This document shows, one piece after another, positions 14,169-22,709 of a stretch of 23,775 bases of DNA. The translations under genes and the position numbers were made by a program. Under the pieces are notes generated by a model. It made no database searches and was not told the DNA's origin. It saw only the letters and a list, made by a program, of their open reading frames with translations. The first letter of the stretch is position 1; every line of letters begins with the position of its first letter. Source of the DNA: Christensenella sp. UBA4379 (GTDB taxonomy: Bacteria > Bacillota > Clostridia > Christensenellales > Aristaeellaceae); assembly GCA_002391225.1 (NCBI GenBank), contig DGRV01000086.1, forward strand, positions 1 to 23,775. The letters are read 5' to 3'.

Positions 14169-17100
14169 TCAGAAGAAGGCCGGGGTTTCCCCGGTGGACA
14201 CCTTCTCGATCAGCTCGTCAAAGGACAGCTCCGTGCCCTGCCGGGCCGATACCCCGCTGTCCGGCGCATCCACCCGGCACGCCTCCCGCATGGAGCAGCG
14301 GACGCAGGGGCTTTCCTGGCCCGGCAGGGTCAGCGGGGCGGCGCAGATCAGGCCCTGCCGGATCTTTTCTGCCATGACGGAGGCGGCCTTCCGGGCGTGC
14401 TCCATCAGCTGCCGCATTTCCTCCAGGGTGGCCAGCTGTTTGTTTTTATAAAACTCCCCGTCCGTTTTGATCAGGGCCGGCATCGACAGCGGCGGGGTCC
14501 CGTCGTCCATCAGGCGGATGATCGCGGCGTCCTTGAGGGTAACGCCCTTGAGGCTCAGGGCCTGGGCGAGCTTGCGCTCGATGTCCTTGAGCCCGGCCGG
14601 GTCGGTCAAAAGCGGGTCGGCCAGGTGGTAATAGTAGGCCCCGGCCGGAATGCCGTCCTCCACGGAATTCATCACCGCGTTCAGATAGATCAGCAGCTGC
14701 AGCTGCGTGCCCCAGAAGATCTTCGATGGGTCCAGGCTCATATCAGGCATCTTAAAGTCCGTCACGCGGAAATAGAGGCCGTCGTCCCCCTGGTAGCGCT
14801 CCACCCGGTCGATAATGCCCCGGACGAGCACCCGGCTGCCGTCGGACAGGGTCAGGGCGACCGGGGGCAGGCCCCCGTCGTCATAGCCGAAGCGGAGCTC
14901 CGCGTCCCCCTTCTGCTGGCGGAAGGCCGAATGCCTGGCCGCCTGGGTAAACGTCCAGGCCGCCCGAAACAGCAGGCGGCGGTAGCGCTGATAATCATAG
15001 CGCCTAAGGGCGGAATCCTCCATCAGTCCTTTCATCAGCGGGTCCACCGCCTCCTGGGCGGCGCTGTCCATCAGCTGCTCGACCTCCCGGCGGGTGCAGT
15101 TCGGCCAGTCCGGCAGGCTGGGCAGGAGGCGGGTAAAGCCCTCCATGGCCCGGTGGTAAAACGAGCCCGTGTCGGACGGCTGCAGCTGCCAGACAGCCCG
15201 CTGTTTAGGCTTTAGCCCGTACATAAAGAAATGGCGGAACGGGCAGACCGCAAAGGTTTCCACCCGGTTTACGCTGGTGACCCGGTCCAGAAACAGCTGA
15301 TGGGTAATTTCCGGCGGCAGCGGGGCCTGGGGCCCGCGGACGGCAAAAGCGTCCATCAGGGCGGAAGCCTTCTCAGGCTCCCTCTGGCAGACATAGCGCC
15401 AGGCGTCCCGCCATTCCTCGGTCAGCATGCCGTTTCTCAGCTTTTCCCCCAGGCCCTCCAGGGTGGGCAGCAGGGCCACGGGCCTTTCCGGCCCCTGAGG
15501 GGCGGTGACGCCGCCCTCCTCCACCAGGCCCGGGAAGATGCGGCGGACGGTGCCCAGCAGGTCCAGCGGACGCAGGGCCGTTCCATCCTGCAGGGCCTGG
15601 GCGTGGGACAGGTAGAGCCGCTTGCCAGCGTCCGTCAGCGCCTTATAGACGTCCAGCCGGGACAAAAGCAGCCGGCCGTTTTTGTCCAGAGAGAGGTGGA
15701 CCTTCATTTGCTTTTCGGCCTGGGCCTTTTCCTCCTCCGTCAGAAGGCCGGCGTCCTCGCGGTTCAGAATCCCATCGTTTAACCCCATCACGAACAGATA
15801 GTCCGGCCGGGTCAGCGCCGCGTTGCCCAGCACCCCGCAGATCACGCTGTCGGCGCTCTGGGGCAGGGCGGAAAGCTCCGCGCTGGAAAGGCCGGTTTTG
15901 AGGAGATTGGCCGCCTCTTCCCCGGTCATCCGGCTGCCGCCGGCCAGCTCGTGCATCTGGTCTAGCAGCTCCATCAGCGTCTTCCAGACCTGGCGCAGCT
16001 GGCTGGCTTCCTCCGGCCTACCGCCCGCCTGTTCGACAGCCTCCGCCTGGGAAAGCAGTTTTTCATAGGCCCCGACATCGGATAAAAGGCCAAAGACGGC
16101 CCCCAGGCTTTCGTCGGCGCTCTGCGCGTTTTTAAGCCCCTCCCGGAGCTTTTCGAGCGGCTCCATCACGCGGACGCGGATCTCCTCCATGACCGCCGCC
16201 TGGTCTCCCCCGCGGGAAAAGGGCCGCTGGAACATGGACCCCCGGATGCCGTAGGCCAGGATGTAGTTTTCCAGCAGGAAGCCCTCTTCCTCCGTGATGG
16301 GCAGATAGCCGGTCTTGATCAGGCGGATCATATCGTCCGGATAATAGCGGCCGGCCACCGCCTCCAGGGCGGCCACCACAAAGGCCGCCGGCCCCAGACG
16401 GTCGGCGGAGAGCTTGCGGTTCAGGTGGTGCGGGATGCGGCAGGCTGTCAGCACCTCGTCCAGGACGGAAAAATAGTGGTCTTCCGTCCCGCAGAGCACG
16501 GCCATCGAGGAAAACGGCACGCCCCTCAGCCACAGGGACAGAATCTCCTCCGCCACGTGGTGGGCCTCTGCGTAAGGCGAAGGGGCTGCGTACAGGCGGA
16601 TGGAGGACGGCACGGCGGCATAGACCCCGTTGGTCCGGCTGAGGAGATTCTTTTCCAGGAAGGCGATATCCTCCGGGAACGGCACGGGCTCTTTGATGTT
16701 CACGATGTCCGCCTGTCCCGGATATTCCGTAATCAGCCGCAGCACGCTTTCCGTGACCGGCTCAAAGGCTTCGTCCTCCCGGTCCGCGCACAGCACGACG
16801 GAGACCGGGCCGTTTATGGCCTGGGCCAGGGCGATGCGCCCCATTTCCTCCGTCAGCACGTCAAACCCGCAGATGATCAGGTGGGCGTCCTTCATTTCGT
16901 CCGACAGAGGGAGGCGGCGGATCAATTCTTCCAAAGCGTCCTCGCCGTCCACAAAGCGGCCGGAAAGGCTTTCTTCATAGGCCGCGTACAAAAGGGAAAG
17001 GTCGCTCAGCTTGTCCTTCTGCGCCCCCTCGGGCAGGGAGGAAGCGTATTCCCGGAGCCCCTCCGGCGAAACCCTGGCCCTTTTCAGCTCCGAAATCATC

Positions 17101-17459
17101 TGCCCCACGCGGTCGCTCAGGCCCTGGCGGCCAACCGCCGAGGCGTAATAGACCAGGCTGTCCTTTTCCCGGTCCAGGGCCCGGGCCACGGTCATGGCCT
17201 TGCCCAGGCTGTCGATCCGCACCCGGTCCGATCCGCCGGCGCGGGAAAAGACCCGCTGGCGGAGCCGGGCGGGCGAAAGCACGTCCAGGTCAAAAAAGCC
17301 CTCCGCCCCAAAGTGGCGGATAAGCATCCGCTCGGCGGACAGGGTGTACTGCTGGGGCACCAGGAGGAAGACAGGCTTTCCCTCCCTACGCGCCCGCTCC
17401 GCCAGTTGGGCCGCGCAGGGCCAGGTCTGGCCGGAGCGGCCGAAATAAAAGTGAATCAT
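14169..17459 (-). CDS. addB: AddB, nuclease subunit of the AddAB recombination complex
   Basis: AddB works with AddA to resect double-strand breaks up to Chi-like sites before RecA loading. This 1096-residue protein is slightly short for Firmicutes AddB. The C-terminal RecB-type nuclease is intact: IDR with D884, DFK with D901 and K903, then QLQLLIYL. Four cysteines for the iron-sulfur cluster are present: C739 (AVCPFRHFF) and C1052, C1055, C1061 (CVRCSMREAC). The N-terminus, FYFGRSGQTWPC followed by VFLLVPQQYTLSAERMLI, aligns with the usual GRAGSGK(S/T) region but lacks the P-loop lysine and hydroxyl residue. The ATG overlaps the DUF6062 stop (ATGA). addA, which normally adjoins, is not in the window; the next gene downstream is the metallophosphoesterase-like one, behind its own promoter. 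Confidence 0.93.
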   Translation of the reverse strand: MIHFYFGRSGQTWPCAAQLAERARREGKPVFLLVPQQYTLSAERMLIRHFGAEGFFDLDVLSPARLRQRVFSRAGGSDRVRIDSLGKAMTVARALDREKDSLVYYASAVGRQGLSDRVGQMISELKRARVSPEGLREYASSLPEGAQKDKLSDLSLLYAAYEESLSGRFVDGEDALEELIRRLPLSDEMKDAHLIICGFDVLTEEMGRIALAQAINGPVSVVLCADREDEAFEPVTESVLRLITEYPGQADIVNIKEPVPFPEDIAFLEKNLLSRTNGVYAAVPSSIRLYAAPSPYAEAHHVAEEILSLWLRGVPFSSMAVLCGTEDHYFSVLDEVLTACRIPHHLNRKLSADRLGPAAFVVAALEAVAGRYYPDDMIRLIKTGYLPITEEEGFLLENYILAYGIRGSMFQRPFSRGGDQAAVMEEIRVRVMEPLEKLREGLKNAQSADESLGAVFGLLSDVGAYEKLLSQAEAVEQAGGRPEEASQLRQVWKTLMELLDQMHELAGGSRMTGEEAANLLKTGLSSAELSALPQSADSVICGVLGNAALTRPDYLFVMGLNDGILNREDAGLLTEEEKAQAEKQMKVHLSLDKNGRLLLSRLDVYKALTDAGKRLYLSHAQALQDGTALRPLDLLGTVRRIFPGLVEEGGVTAPQGPERPVALLPTLEGLGEKLRNGMLTEEWRDAWRYVCQREPEKASALMDAFAVRGPQAPLPPEITHQLFLDRVTSVNRVETFAVCPFRHFFMYGLKPKQRAVWQLQPSDTGSFYHRAMEGFTRLLPSLPDWPNCTRREVEQLMDSAAQEAVDPLMKGLMEDSALRRYDYQRYRRLLFRAAWTFTQAARHSAFRQQKGDAELRFGYDDGGLPPVALTLSDGSRVLVRGIIDRVERYQGDDGLYFRVTDFKMPDMSLDPSKIFWGTQLQLLIYLNAVMNSVEDGIPAGAYYYHLADPLLTDPAGLKDIERKLAQALSLKGVTLKDAAIIRLMDDGTPPLSMPALIKTDGEFYKNKQLATLEEMRQLMEHARKAASVMAEKIRQGLICAAPLTLPGQESPCVRCSMREACRVDAPDSGVSARQGTELSFDELIEKVSTGETPAFF

Positions 17460-18184
17460 GGCTGAAGCTCTTCCGTTTCAAAGGTACTGCCTCGAAGCAG
17501 GTTGACCCCCCGCTCCAGCGCACCCCGGCAGCGGGGATTGTTTTTGTGCTCGCTCCCTACGTGGAAGGAGCTGCAGAGGGCGTCCAGGTCCTGCTGAGCG
17601 GTTTCCAGGGACTGAAGGGCCGTGTTGGAAACAGCCTCCAGAAAGCCGCGCTGCTGTTCGCCCGAAAGCCGTTTGCCCGCTTCCTCTAGCAGCTCCGGCA
17701 GGTCATTCAGGCACACGCCGTGGCCCTGCGCAAAGGCCGCGCGGAAGGTCCCGTCCTCCCGGTAGAGGCGGAAAAACGTCTCCCGGTAGGCCTTCACATG
17801 GTCCCTCATGCTTTCGCAGACCAGGCAGCGGGACGTGATCTCCCGGAGCTTCCGGGCGGCCTTATCCGTATTTCTGCCCCCAAACAGGCTCCCCTTCGCC
17901 AGGGCGGAAAGGACCGGCGCGGCCTGGGCGCGGGCCTCCTTGAGCCTGGTATCCATCATCAGGGCGTAGCCGTGATAATCCTTCTGGGCCATCAGCATCC
18001 GGTGGTGCGGGGAGCAAAAGCCCGCGGCGTTGGTCCGGATGCGGATGTCCGGCTCCATGACCGCCCCGCCCAAAAAGCGCTCCACGCTCTGCTTTTCGAT
18101 CATGCTCCTCAGGGCGCAGAAGGGGCAGCGTTCCGTCTGCCTGACCGCGTCCCACACCGGGGCGGTTTCCAGATGATCCTTCAT
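17456..18184 (-). CDS. DUF6062-like protein with two CxxC metal-site-like modules
   Basis: A 242-residue cytoplasmic protein of unknown function that I recognise as DUF6062-like. It has two similar cysteine modules. The first is C20-PF-C23 with C57 and H60-H61 (GFCSPHH); the second is C120-LV-C123 with C158 (GVCLND). They look like a duplicated zinc-ribbon or metal-binding unit joined by helices. The C-terminal segment (DLDALCSSFHVGSEHKNNP) matches the conserved end of that family as I recall it. The ATG at 18184 has GGAGG eight bases upstream. Its stop overlaps the addB start (ATGA), so the two are translationally coupled, and it may assist AddB or its iron-sulfur site; that is inference. 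Family name is from memory, not a search. Confidence 0.75.
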   Translation of the reverse strand: MKDHLETAPVWDAVRQTERCPFCALRSMIEKQSVERFLGGAVMEPDIRIRTNAAGFCSPHHRMLMAQKDYHGYALMMDTRLKEARAQAAPVLSALAKGSLFGGRNTDKAARKLREITSRCLVCESMRDHVKAYRETFFRLYREDGTFRAAFAQGHGVCLNDLPELLEEAGKRLSGEQQRGFLEAVSNTALQSLETAQQDLDALCSSFHVGSEHKNNPRCRGALERGVNLLRGSTFETEELQP

Positions 18185-18216
18185 ACAAGGGGCCTCCGTT
18201 CAGTTTTTTCCCTGTG

Positions 18217-18246
18217 ATTATAACACGCTTTCGCTTATGCAGGCAA
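18217..18246 (-). promoter_or_regulatory. Sigma-A promoter for the DUF6062-addB operon
   Basis: On the minus strand, TTGCCT (18241-18246) and TATAAT (18217-18222) are separated by 18 bases. A TG one base before the -10 makes it an extended -10 promoter. Transcription would begin about 25 bases before the DUF6062 start codon. Confidence 0.75.
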
Positions 18247-18370
18247 CGGGAAACAGGCGGTTTTCCCATTTGTTCATAAAGCCCCTCCAAAAACCTTTAC
18301 TTTTCCATAAAAAAGCGCAAAAAAATCTCTGGAAATTCTGCCGGATGCCGGGGACGAACCGGGAAATATG

Positions 18371-18379
18371 TGGTATAAT
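18371..18379 (+). promoter_or_regulatory. Extended -10 promoter for pcrA-ligA
   Basis: TGGTATAAT (18371-18379) is a perfect extended -10 element. The -35 region (GGGACG at 18351-18356) is poor, as is common for extended -10 promoters. The leader of about 55 bases contains a GC-rich hairpin at 18383-18420. Confidence 0.65.
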
Positions 18380-18382
18380 CAT

Positions 18383-18420
18383 GAGGTCGGCCGCCGCTTG
18401 TCAGCGCAAGCCCGGCCCTC
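18383..18420 (+). promoter_or_regulatory. GC-rich hairpin in the pcrA 5' leader
   Basis: GCTTG (18396-18400) pairs with CAAGC (18407-18411) around a six-base loop. GGCC (18389-18392) pairs with GGCC (18414-18417), and GAG with CTC outside. It ends seven bases before the pcrA Shine-Dalgarno GGAG and has no T-run, so it is a leader structure rather than a terminator. Any regulatory role is inferred. Confidence 0.4.
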
Positions 18421-18439
18421 AGGACAGGAGCGTGAAAAA

Positions 18440-20704
18440 ATGGATCTTAGTAGCTTGAACCCCAAACAGCGGGAAGCCGTCCAGACGCTGGAAGGCCCGC
18501 TGCTCATTCTGGCCGGCGCGGGCAGCGGCAAAACCAGGACGCTGACCTGCCGGATCGCCAACCTGCTGGAGCACGGCGTCCCCGCCTGGCGGATCCTGGC
18601 GCTGACCTTTACCAACAAGGCCGCCCGGGAAATGCAGACCCGGGTGGAAAAGCTCGTCGGCCCGGACATGGCGGCCGACATGTGGATCGGCACCTTTCAC
18701 TCCGTCTGCGTGCGGATCTTAAGGCGGGATATCGAAAAGCTCGGCTACAAGCGATCGTTCACCATCTATGACGACGACGACCAGCTCAGGGTCATCAAGG
18801 ACCTGAACAAAAAGCTCAACATCGACGATAAATACCTCCCCCCCAAGGAAATCCGCAGGGAAATATCCAGCGCCAAGAACAAGCTGATGACCGCGGACGA
18901 ATGGTTCGCCCAGTCCGACAAAAGCCGCCGCTCCCAGCTCCTGCACGACGTATTCAACGCCTACGACAAGACGCTGATGGAATACAGCGCCCTGGACTTT
19001 GACGACCTGCTGTCCAAGACCCTCCAGCTGTTTATGGACCATCCGCCGGTATTGGAATACTACCAGCGGAAGTTTCAGCATATCCTGGTGGACGAATATC
19101 AGGACACGAACTACGTGCAGTACGAGTTCGTCCGCCTTTTGTCCGACGTTTCCCGCAACCTCTGCGTGGTGGGCGACGACGACCAGTCCATCTATGGCTG
19201 GCGCGGGGCGGACATCCGCAACATTCTGGAATTTGAGAAGGACTTTGACGACGTCAAGGTCATCAAGCTGGAGCAGAACTACCGTTCCACCGCCAACATC
19301 CTGGACGCCGCCAACCAGGTGATCGCCCACAACGAAGGACGAAAGGAAAAGGTCCTGTGGACAGAGGCGCCGGCGGGCGAAAAGATCCAGCTCTATACCG
19401 CCGGGGACGAGCGGGACGAGGCCGCCTGGATCTGCGAAAGGGTCCGCCAGCTGGCCAAGAGCGGCATGCCCTACGGGGAAATGGCGGTGCTCTACCGCTC
19501 CCACCCCCAGAGCCGTGTCATCGAAGAAATGTTCGTCCGCTCAGGCCTTCCCTACCGGGTGTTCGGCGGCACCCGCTTCTATGACCGAAGGGAGATCAAG
19601 GACGCCCTGGCCTACCTCCGGGTGATCGTGAACCCAGCGGACACCGTATCGCTCAAGCGCATCATCAACACCCCCAAGCGCTCCATCGGCGACGCCACCG
19701 TCGCCCAGCTGGAAGCCGAGGCCGCCCGGCAGGAGGTGCCGCTCTTCAGCGTCCTGCCCGACCCGCCGGAGACGCTTTCCTCCCGCCCCCGCCGCTGCGT
19801 CAGCGCCTTTGCAGAGCTCATGCTCCGCCTGGCCGCCGAGCAGGAGGACATGGGGCTGGCGGATTTCGTCACCCATGTGCTAGACGAAACCGGGCTTTCC
19901 CAGCAGCTGGACAGCGAGGACGCGGAAACCTACGAGGCCCGCAGGGACAACCTGCGCGAACTGATCAGCGCCGTGCGCGAATATGAGGACAAGACCGGCG
20001 ACCACTCCCTGAGCGGGTATCTGGAAAACGTCTCCCTGATCACCGACCTGGACCGCCAGGAGGACGCCCCCCAGTACGTGACGATGATGACGCTTCACGC
20101 CGCCAAGGGCCTGGAATACGACGCCGTGTTCATAGCCGGGATGGAGGAAAACCTCTTTCCCAGCTACCGGGCCGTCACAGAAGACGGAAGGCTTGAAGAA
20201 GAGCGCAGGCTCGCCTATGTGGGGATCACCAGGGCGAAAAAGATCCTCTTTTTGTCCTGCGCGCGGCAGCGCACCTTCTATAACCAGGTCAATTACAACG
20301 CCCCGAGCATGTTCTTAAAGGAAATTCCCGACCGGCTGATCAACGACGTACAGAAGAACGCCCGCCAGCGCTTCGGGGAGGAGACCGGCAGGACCAGGGT
20401 CCCCGTCCGGCCGCCCAGGCCCACGGACTTTGGCGTCCCCGGCATGGGGCAAAAGCGCGATCCCCTTTCCATTCCCGGCGTATCCAAGGGCTTCGTCGCC
20501 TCCTCCGCCAGGCCCCTGAGCGGCTCGGCCCTGCTGGGTATGTACAAGCCAGGCGACCGGGTCATTCACCGCAAGTTCGGCGAAGGCACGGTGGAAAAGG
20601 TCTGGGGAAAGGGCGGGGAGGCCCGGATCTCCATCTCCTTTACCGCCTACGGGGTAAAAGAGTTTTCCCTGTCCATCGCCCCGATCATCAAAGTCGAAAG
20701 CTAA
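18440..20704 (+). CDS. pcrA: ATP-dependent 3'-5' DNA helicase PcrA (UvrD family)
   Basis: PcrA unwinds DNA in nucleotide excision and mismatch repair, removes RecA and helps replication past transcription. The 754-residue length from the ATG at 18440 is normal; GGAG lies nine bases upstream, whereas an in-frame ATG at 18368 sits within the predicted promoter. Superfamily 1A motifs are all visible: Q motif NPKQREAV, Walker A AGAGSGKT (25-32), LTFTNKAAREM, DEYQDTN (218-224), VVGDDDQSIYGWRGAD, QNYRST, TMMTLHAAKGLEYD and AYVGITRAKK. The C-terminus has the Tudor-like segment (GDRVIHRKFGEGTVEKVWG) that contacts RNA polymerase in this family. It is divergent from DUF6062-addB and is followed after nine bases by ligA, a pairing often seen in Firmicutes. 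Confidence 0.96.
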   Translation: MDLSSLNPKQREAVQTLEGPLLILAGAGSGKTRTLTCRIANLLEHGVPAWRILALTFTNKAAREMQTRVEKLVGPDMAADMWIGTFHSVCVRILRRDIEKLGYKRSFTIYDDDDQLRVIKDLNKKLNIDDKYLPPKEIRREISSAKNKLMTADEWFAQSDKSRRSQLLHDVFNAYDKTLMEYSALDFDDLLSKTLQLFMDHPPVLEYYQRKFQHILVDEYQDTNYVQYEFVRLLSDVSRNLCVVGDDDQSIYGWRGADIRNILEFEKDFDDVKVIKLEQNYRSTANILDAANQVIAHNEGRKEKVLWTEAPAGEKIQLYTAGDERDEAAWICERVRQLAKSGMPYGEMAVLYRSHPQSRVIEEMFVRSGLPYRVFGGTRFYDRREIKDALAYLRVIVNPADTVSLKRIINTPKRSIGDATVAQLEAEAARQEVPLFSVLPDPPETLSSRPRRCVSAFAELMLRLAAEQEDMGLADFVTHVLDETGLSQQLDSEDAETYEARRDNLRELISAVREYEDKTGDHSLSGYLENVSLITDLDRQEDAPQYVTMMTLHAAKGLEYDAVFIAGMEENLFPSYRAVTEDGRLEEERRLAYVGITRAKKILFLSCARQRTFYNQVNYNAPSMFLKEIPDRLINDVQKNARQRFGEETGRTRVPVRPPRPTDFGVPGMGQKRDPLSIPGVSKGFVASSARPLSGSALLGMYKPGDRVIHRKFGEGTVEKVWGKGGEARISISFTAYGVKEFSLSIAPIIKVES

Positions 20705-20713
20705 GGGTGCCCA

Positions 20714-22693
20714 ATGGAGAATCATCAGGAAATGCAGCAGCTGGTCAACCGGCTGAACGAAACGGCCTACGCCTATTACACCCTGTCCGAGCCCGTGATC
20801 TCGGACGCGGAGTGGGACCAGATGTACAACCGCCTCCTTCAGATGGAAAAGGAGAGCGGCGTCGTCCTGCCCGACTCCCCCACCCACCGGGTCGGCGGCC
20901 CGCCCCTTGCCTCCTTTGAGCCGCACCGCCATCTCTCCCGCCTGTGGAGCATGGACAAGGCGCAGAGCTTTGAGGAACTGGACGCCTGGTTTGACCGCAT
21001 GGAAAAACTCCATGCCGAGGCCGGGCTGACCGCCCCCCTGCGCTATGGCATCGAGTATAAATTCGACGGCCTGACCCTGAACCTGACCTATGAAAACGGG
21101 CTCTTGACCCAGGCGGCCACCCGGGGCGACGGGGAAACGGGCGAAGCCATCCTCCCCCAGGCCCGGACCATCACGGACGTTCCCTTCCGCATTCCCTGGC
21201 AGGGCACCATCGAGGTGCAGGGCGAATGCATCATGCGTCTGTCCGCCCTGAAGGCCTACAACGACCAGGCGCAGACGCCGCTTAAAAACGCCCGGAACGC
21301 CGCGGCCGGGGCCCTGCGCAACCTGGACCCGGCCGTCACCCGCTCCCGCAGGCTGAGCGCCTTTTTTTACCAGGTCGGCACGATTGAAAACCCGCCCTAT
21401 CATTCCCAGGAGGGAATGATCGCCTTTTTAAAGGACCAGGGCTTCCCCGTCAGCCCCTATTTCAGGACCGAGGACACCCGGGACGGCGTCCGGAAGGCCA
21501 TCGAGGACATCGAAGCGGCGAGGCCCCAGCTGGACTTTCTCATCGACGGCGCGGTGATCAAGGTGATGGACGAGGAGACCCGCCGCGTTTTCGGCTATAC
21601 CGACAAATTCCCCCGCTGGGCCATCGCCTATAAGTTCGCGGCGGAGGAAAACACCACCGTTTTGACCCATGTTACCTGGGAGCTGGGGCGCACCGGGAAG
21701 CTGACCCCCCTAGCCCATGTGGAGCCCGTCGATTTCGCCGGCGTCACCGTGCGCAAGGCCACCCTCAACAACTGGGAGGACATCCAGCGAAAGAAGCTCC
21801 GCCTGGGCGTGCGCGTCTGGATCCGCCGGTCCAACGACGTGATCCCGGAAATCACCGGCTGCGTAGACGAAGACGAGCCCGGTCTGCCCATCGAAAAGCC
21901 AACCGTCTGCCCCTACTGCGGAAGCCCCCTTACCGAAAAGGGCGCGTTTTTGTTCTGCCTGAACAGGGCAGGCTGCAAGCCCCAGGCTGTCATGCGCCTC
22001 AAGCACTACGCCTCCCGCGACGCTATGGACATCGAGGCGTTTTCCGAAAAAACCGCCGACCTTTTGTACGACAAACTGGGCGTGCGCGACCCCTCCGACC
22101 TCTACCGCCTGACGCGCGAGCAGCTGCTCAGCCTCGAGGGCTTCCAGGAAAAGCGGACCGACCGCCTCCTTTCCGAGCTTCAGAAAAGCAGGGACTGCGA
22201 GCTGGACAGCTTCCTGATGGCCGTCGGCATTCCCAACGTCGGCCGGCGCACCGCACGGGACCTGGCCGCGCGCTTTGGCACCCTGGAAAAGCTGCAGGCG
22301 GCAGATGTGACCGAGCTTTCCGCCATCGACGACATCGGCCTGGTGGTCGCCCAGTCCATCCGGGACTTTTTTGACGATCCGGAAACCGGCGCCCTGATCG
22401 AAAGGCTCCTGTCCGTGGGCGTCCGCCCGCGTGAGGCCCAGACCGAAGCCAAAGAAGGCCCCCTGACCGGCAAAACCGTCGTAGCGACCGGCACTTTGAC
22501 CCATTTCACCCGCGCCCAGATCGAGCAGAAAATCCGCGACCTGGGCGGGAATGCCGCCGGCAGCGTCAGCAAAAAAACGTCCTACGTCGTCGCCGGGGAA
22601 AACGCCGGCAGCAAGCTGGACAAGGCCCGGCAGCTCGGCATCCCGGTGCTTTCGGAAGAAGAATTTATTCAACTCACAGAGAGGAATCCGTAA
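20714..22693 (+). CDS. ligA: NAD+-dependent DNA ligase
   Basis: LigA seals nicks in replication and repair using NAD+. The 659-residue protein has every domain in order. The Ia region is N-terminal (TAYAYYTLSEPVISDAEWD). The adenylation domain has the AMP-accepting lysine K116 in EYKFDGL, plus RGDGETGE, NARNAAAGALRN and IDGAVIKV. The OB fold contains LGRTGKLTPLAHVEPV. A four-cysteine zinc finger follows (C399-PY-C402, then CLNRAGC), then helix-hairpin-helix repeats (LSLEGFQEKR, VGIPNVGRRTA). A BRCT domain closes the protein (about 586-656, GKTVVATGTL and SYVVAGENAGSKLDKA). AAGGG precedes the ATG closely, and the gap after pcrA is nine bases, so they share an operon. Confidence 0.98.
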   Translation: MENHQEMQQLVNRLNETAYAYYTLSEPVISDAEWDQMYNRLLQMEKESGVVLPDSPTHRVGGPPLASFEPHRHLSRLWSMDKAQSFEELDAWFDRMEKLHAEAGLTAPLRYGIEYKFDGLTLNLTYENGLLTQAATRGDGETGEAILPQARTITDVPFRIPWQGTIEVQGECIMRLSALKAYNDQAQTPLKNARNAAAGALRNLDPAVTRSRRLSAFFYQVGTIENPPYHSQEGMIAFLKDQGFPVSPYFRTEDTRDGVRKAIEDIEAARPQLDFLIDGAVIKVMDEETRRVFGYTDKFPRWAIAYKFAAEENTTVLTHVTWELGRTGKLTPLAHVEPVDFAGVTVRKATLNNWEDIQRKKLRLGVRVWIRRSNDVIPEITGCVDEDEPGLPIEKPTVCPYCGSPLTEKGAFLFCLNRAGCKPQAVMRLKHYASRDAMDIEAFSEKTADLLYDKLGVRDPSDLYRLTREQLLSLEGFQEKRTDRLLSELQKSRDCELDSFLMAVGIPNVGRRTARDLAARFGTLEKLQAADVTELSAIDDIGLVVAQSIRDFFDDPETGALIERLLSVGVRPREAQTEAKEGPLTGKTVVATGTLTHFTRAQIEQKIRDLGGNAAGSVSKKTSYVVAGENAGSKLDKARQLGIPVLSEEEFIQLTERNP

Positions 22694-22709
22694 AACCTTG
22701 GAAAGACTG

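Noticed and set aside
16425..17465. Long open frames opposite addB, ligA (20315-21403) and the post-ligA gene (22674-23729).
   Set aside because: Each lies wholly opposite a well-supported gene, has no ribosome site or promoter of its own, and encodes glycine, alanine and histidine-rich nonsense typical of shadows.
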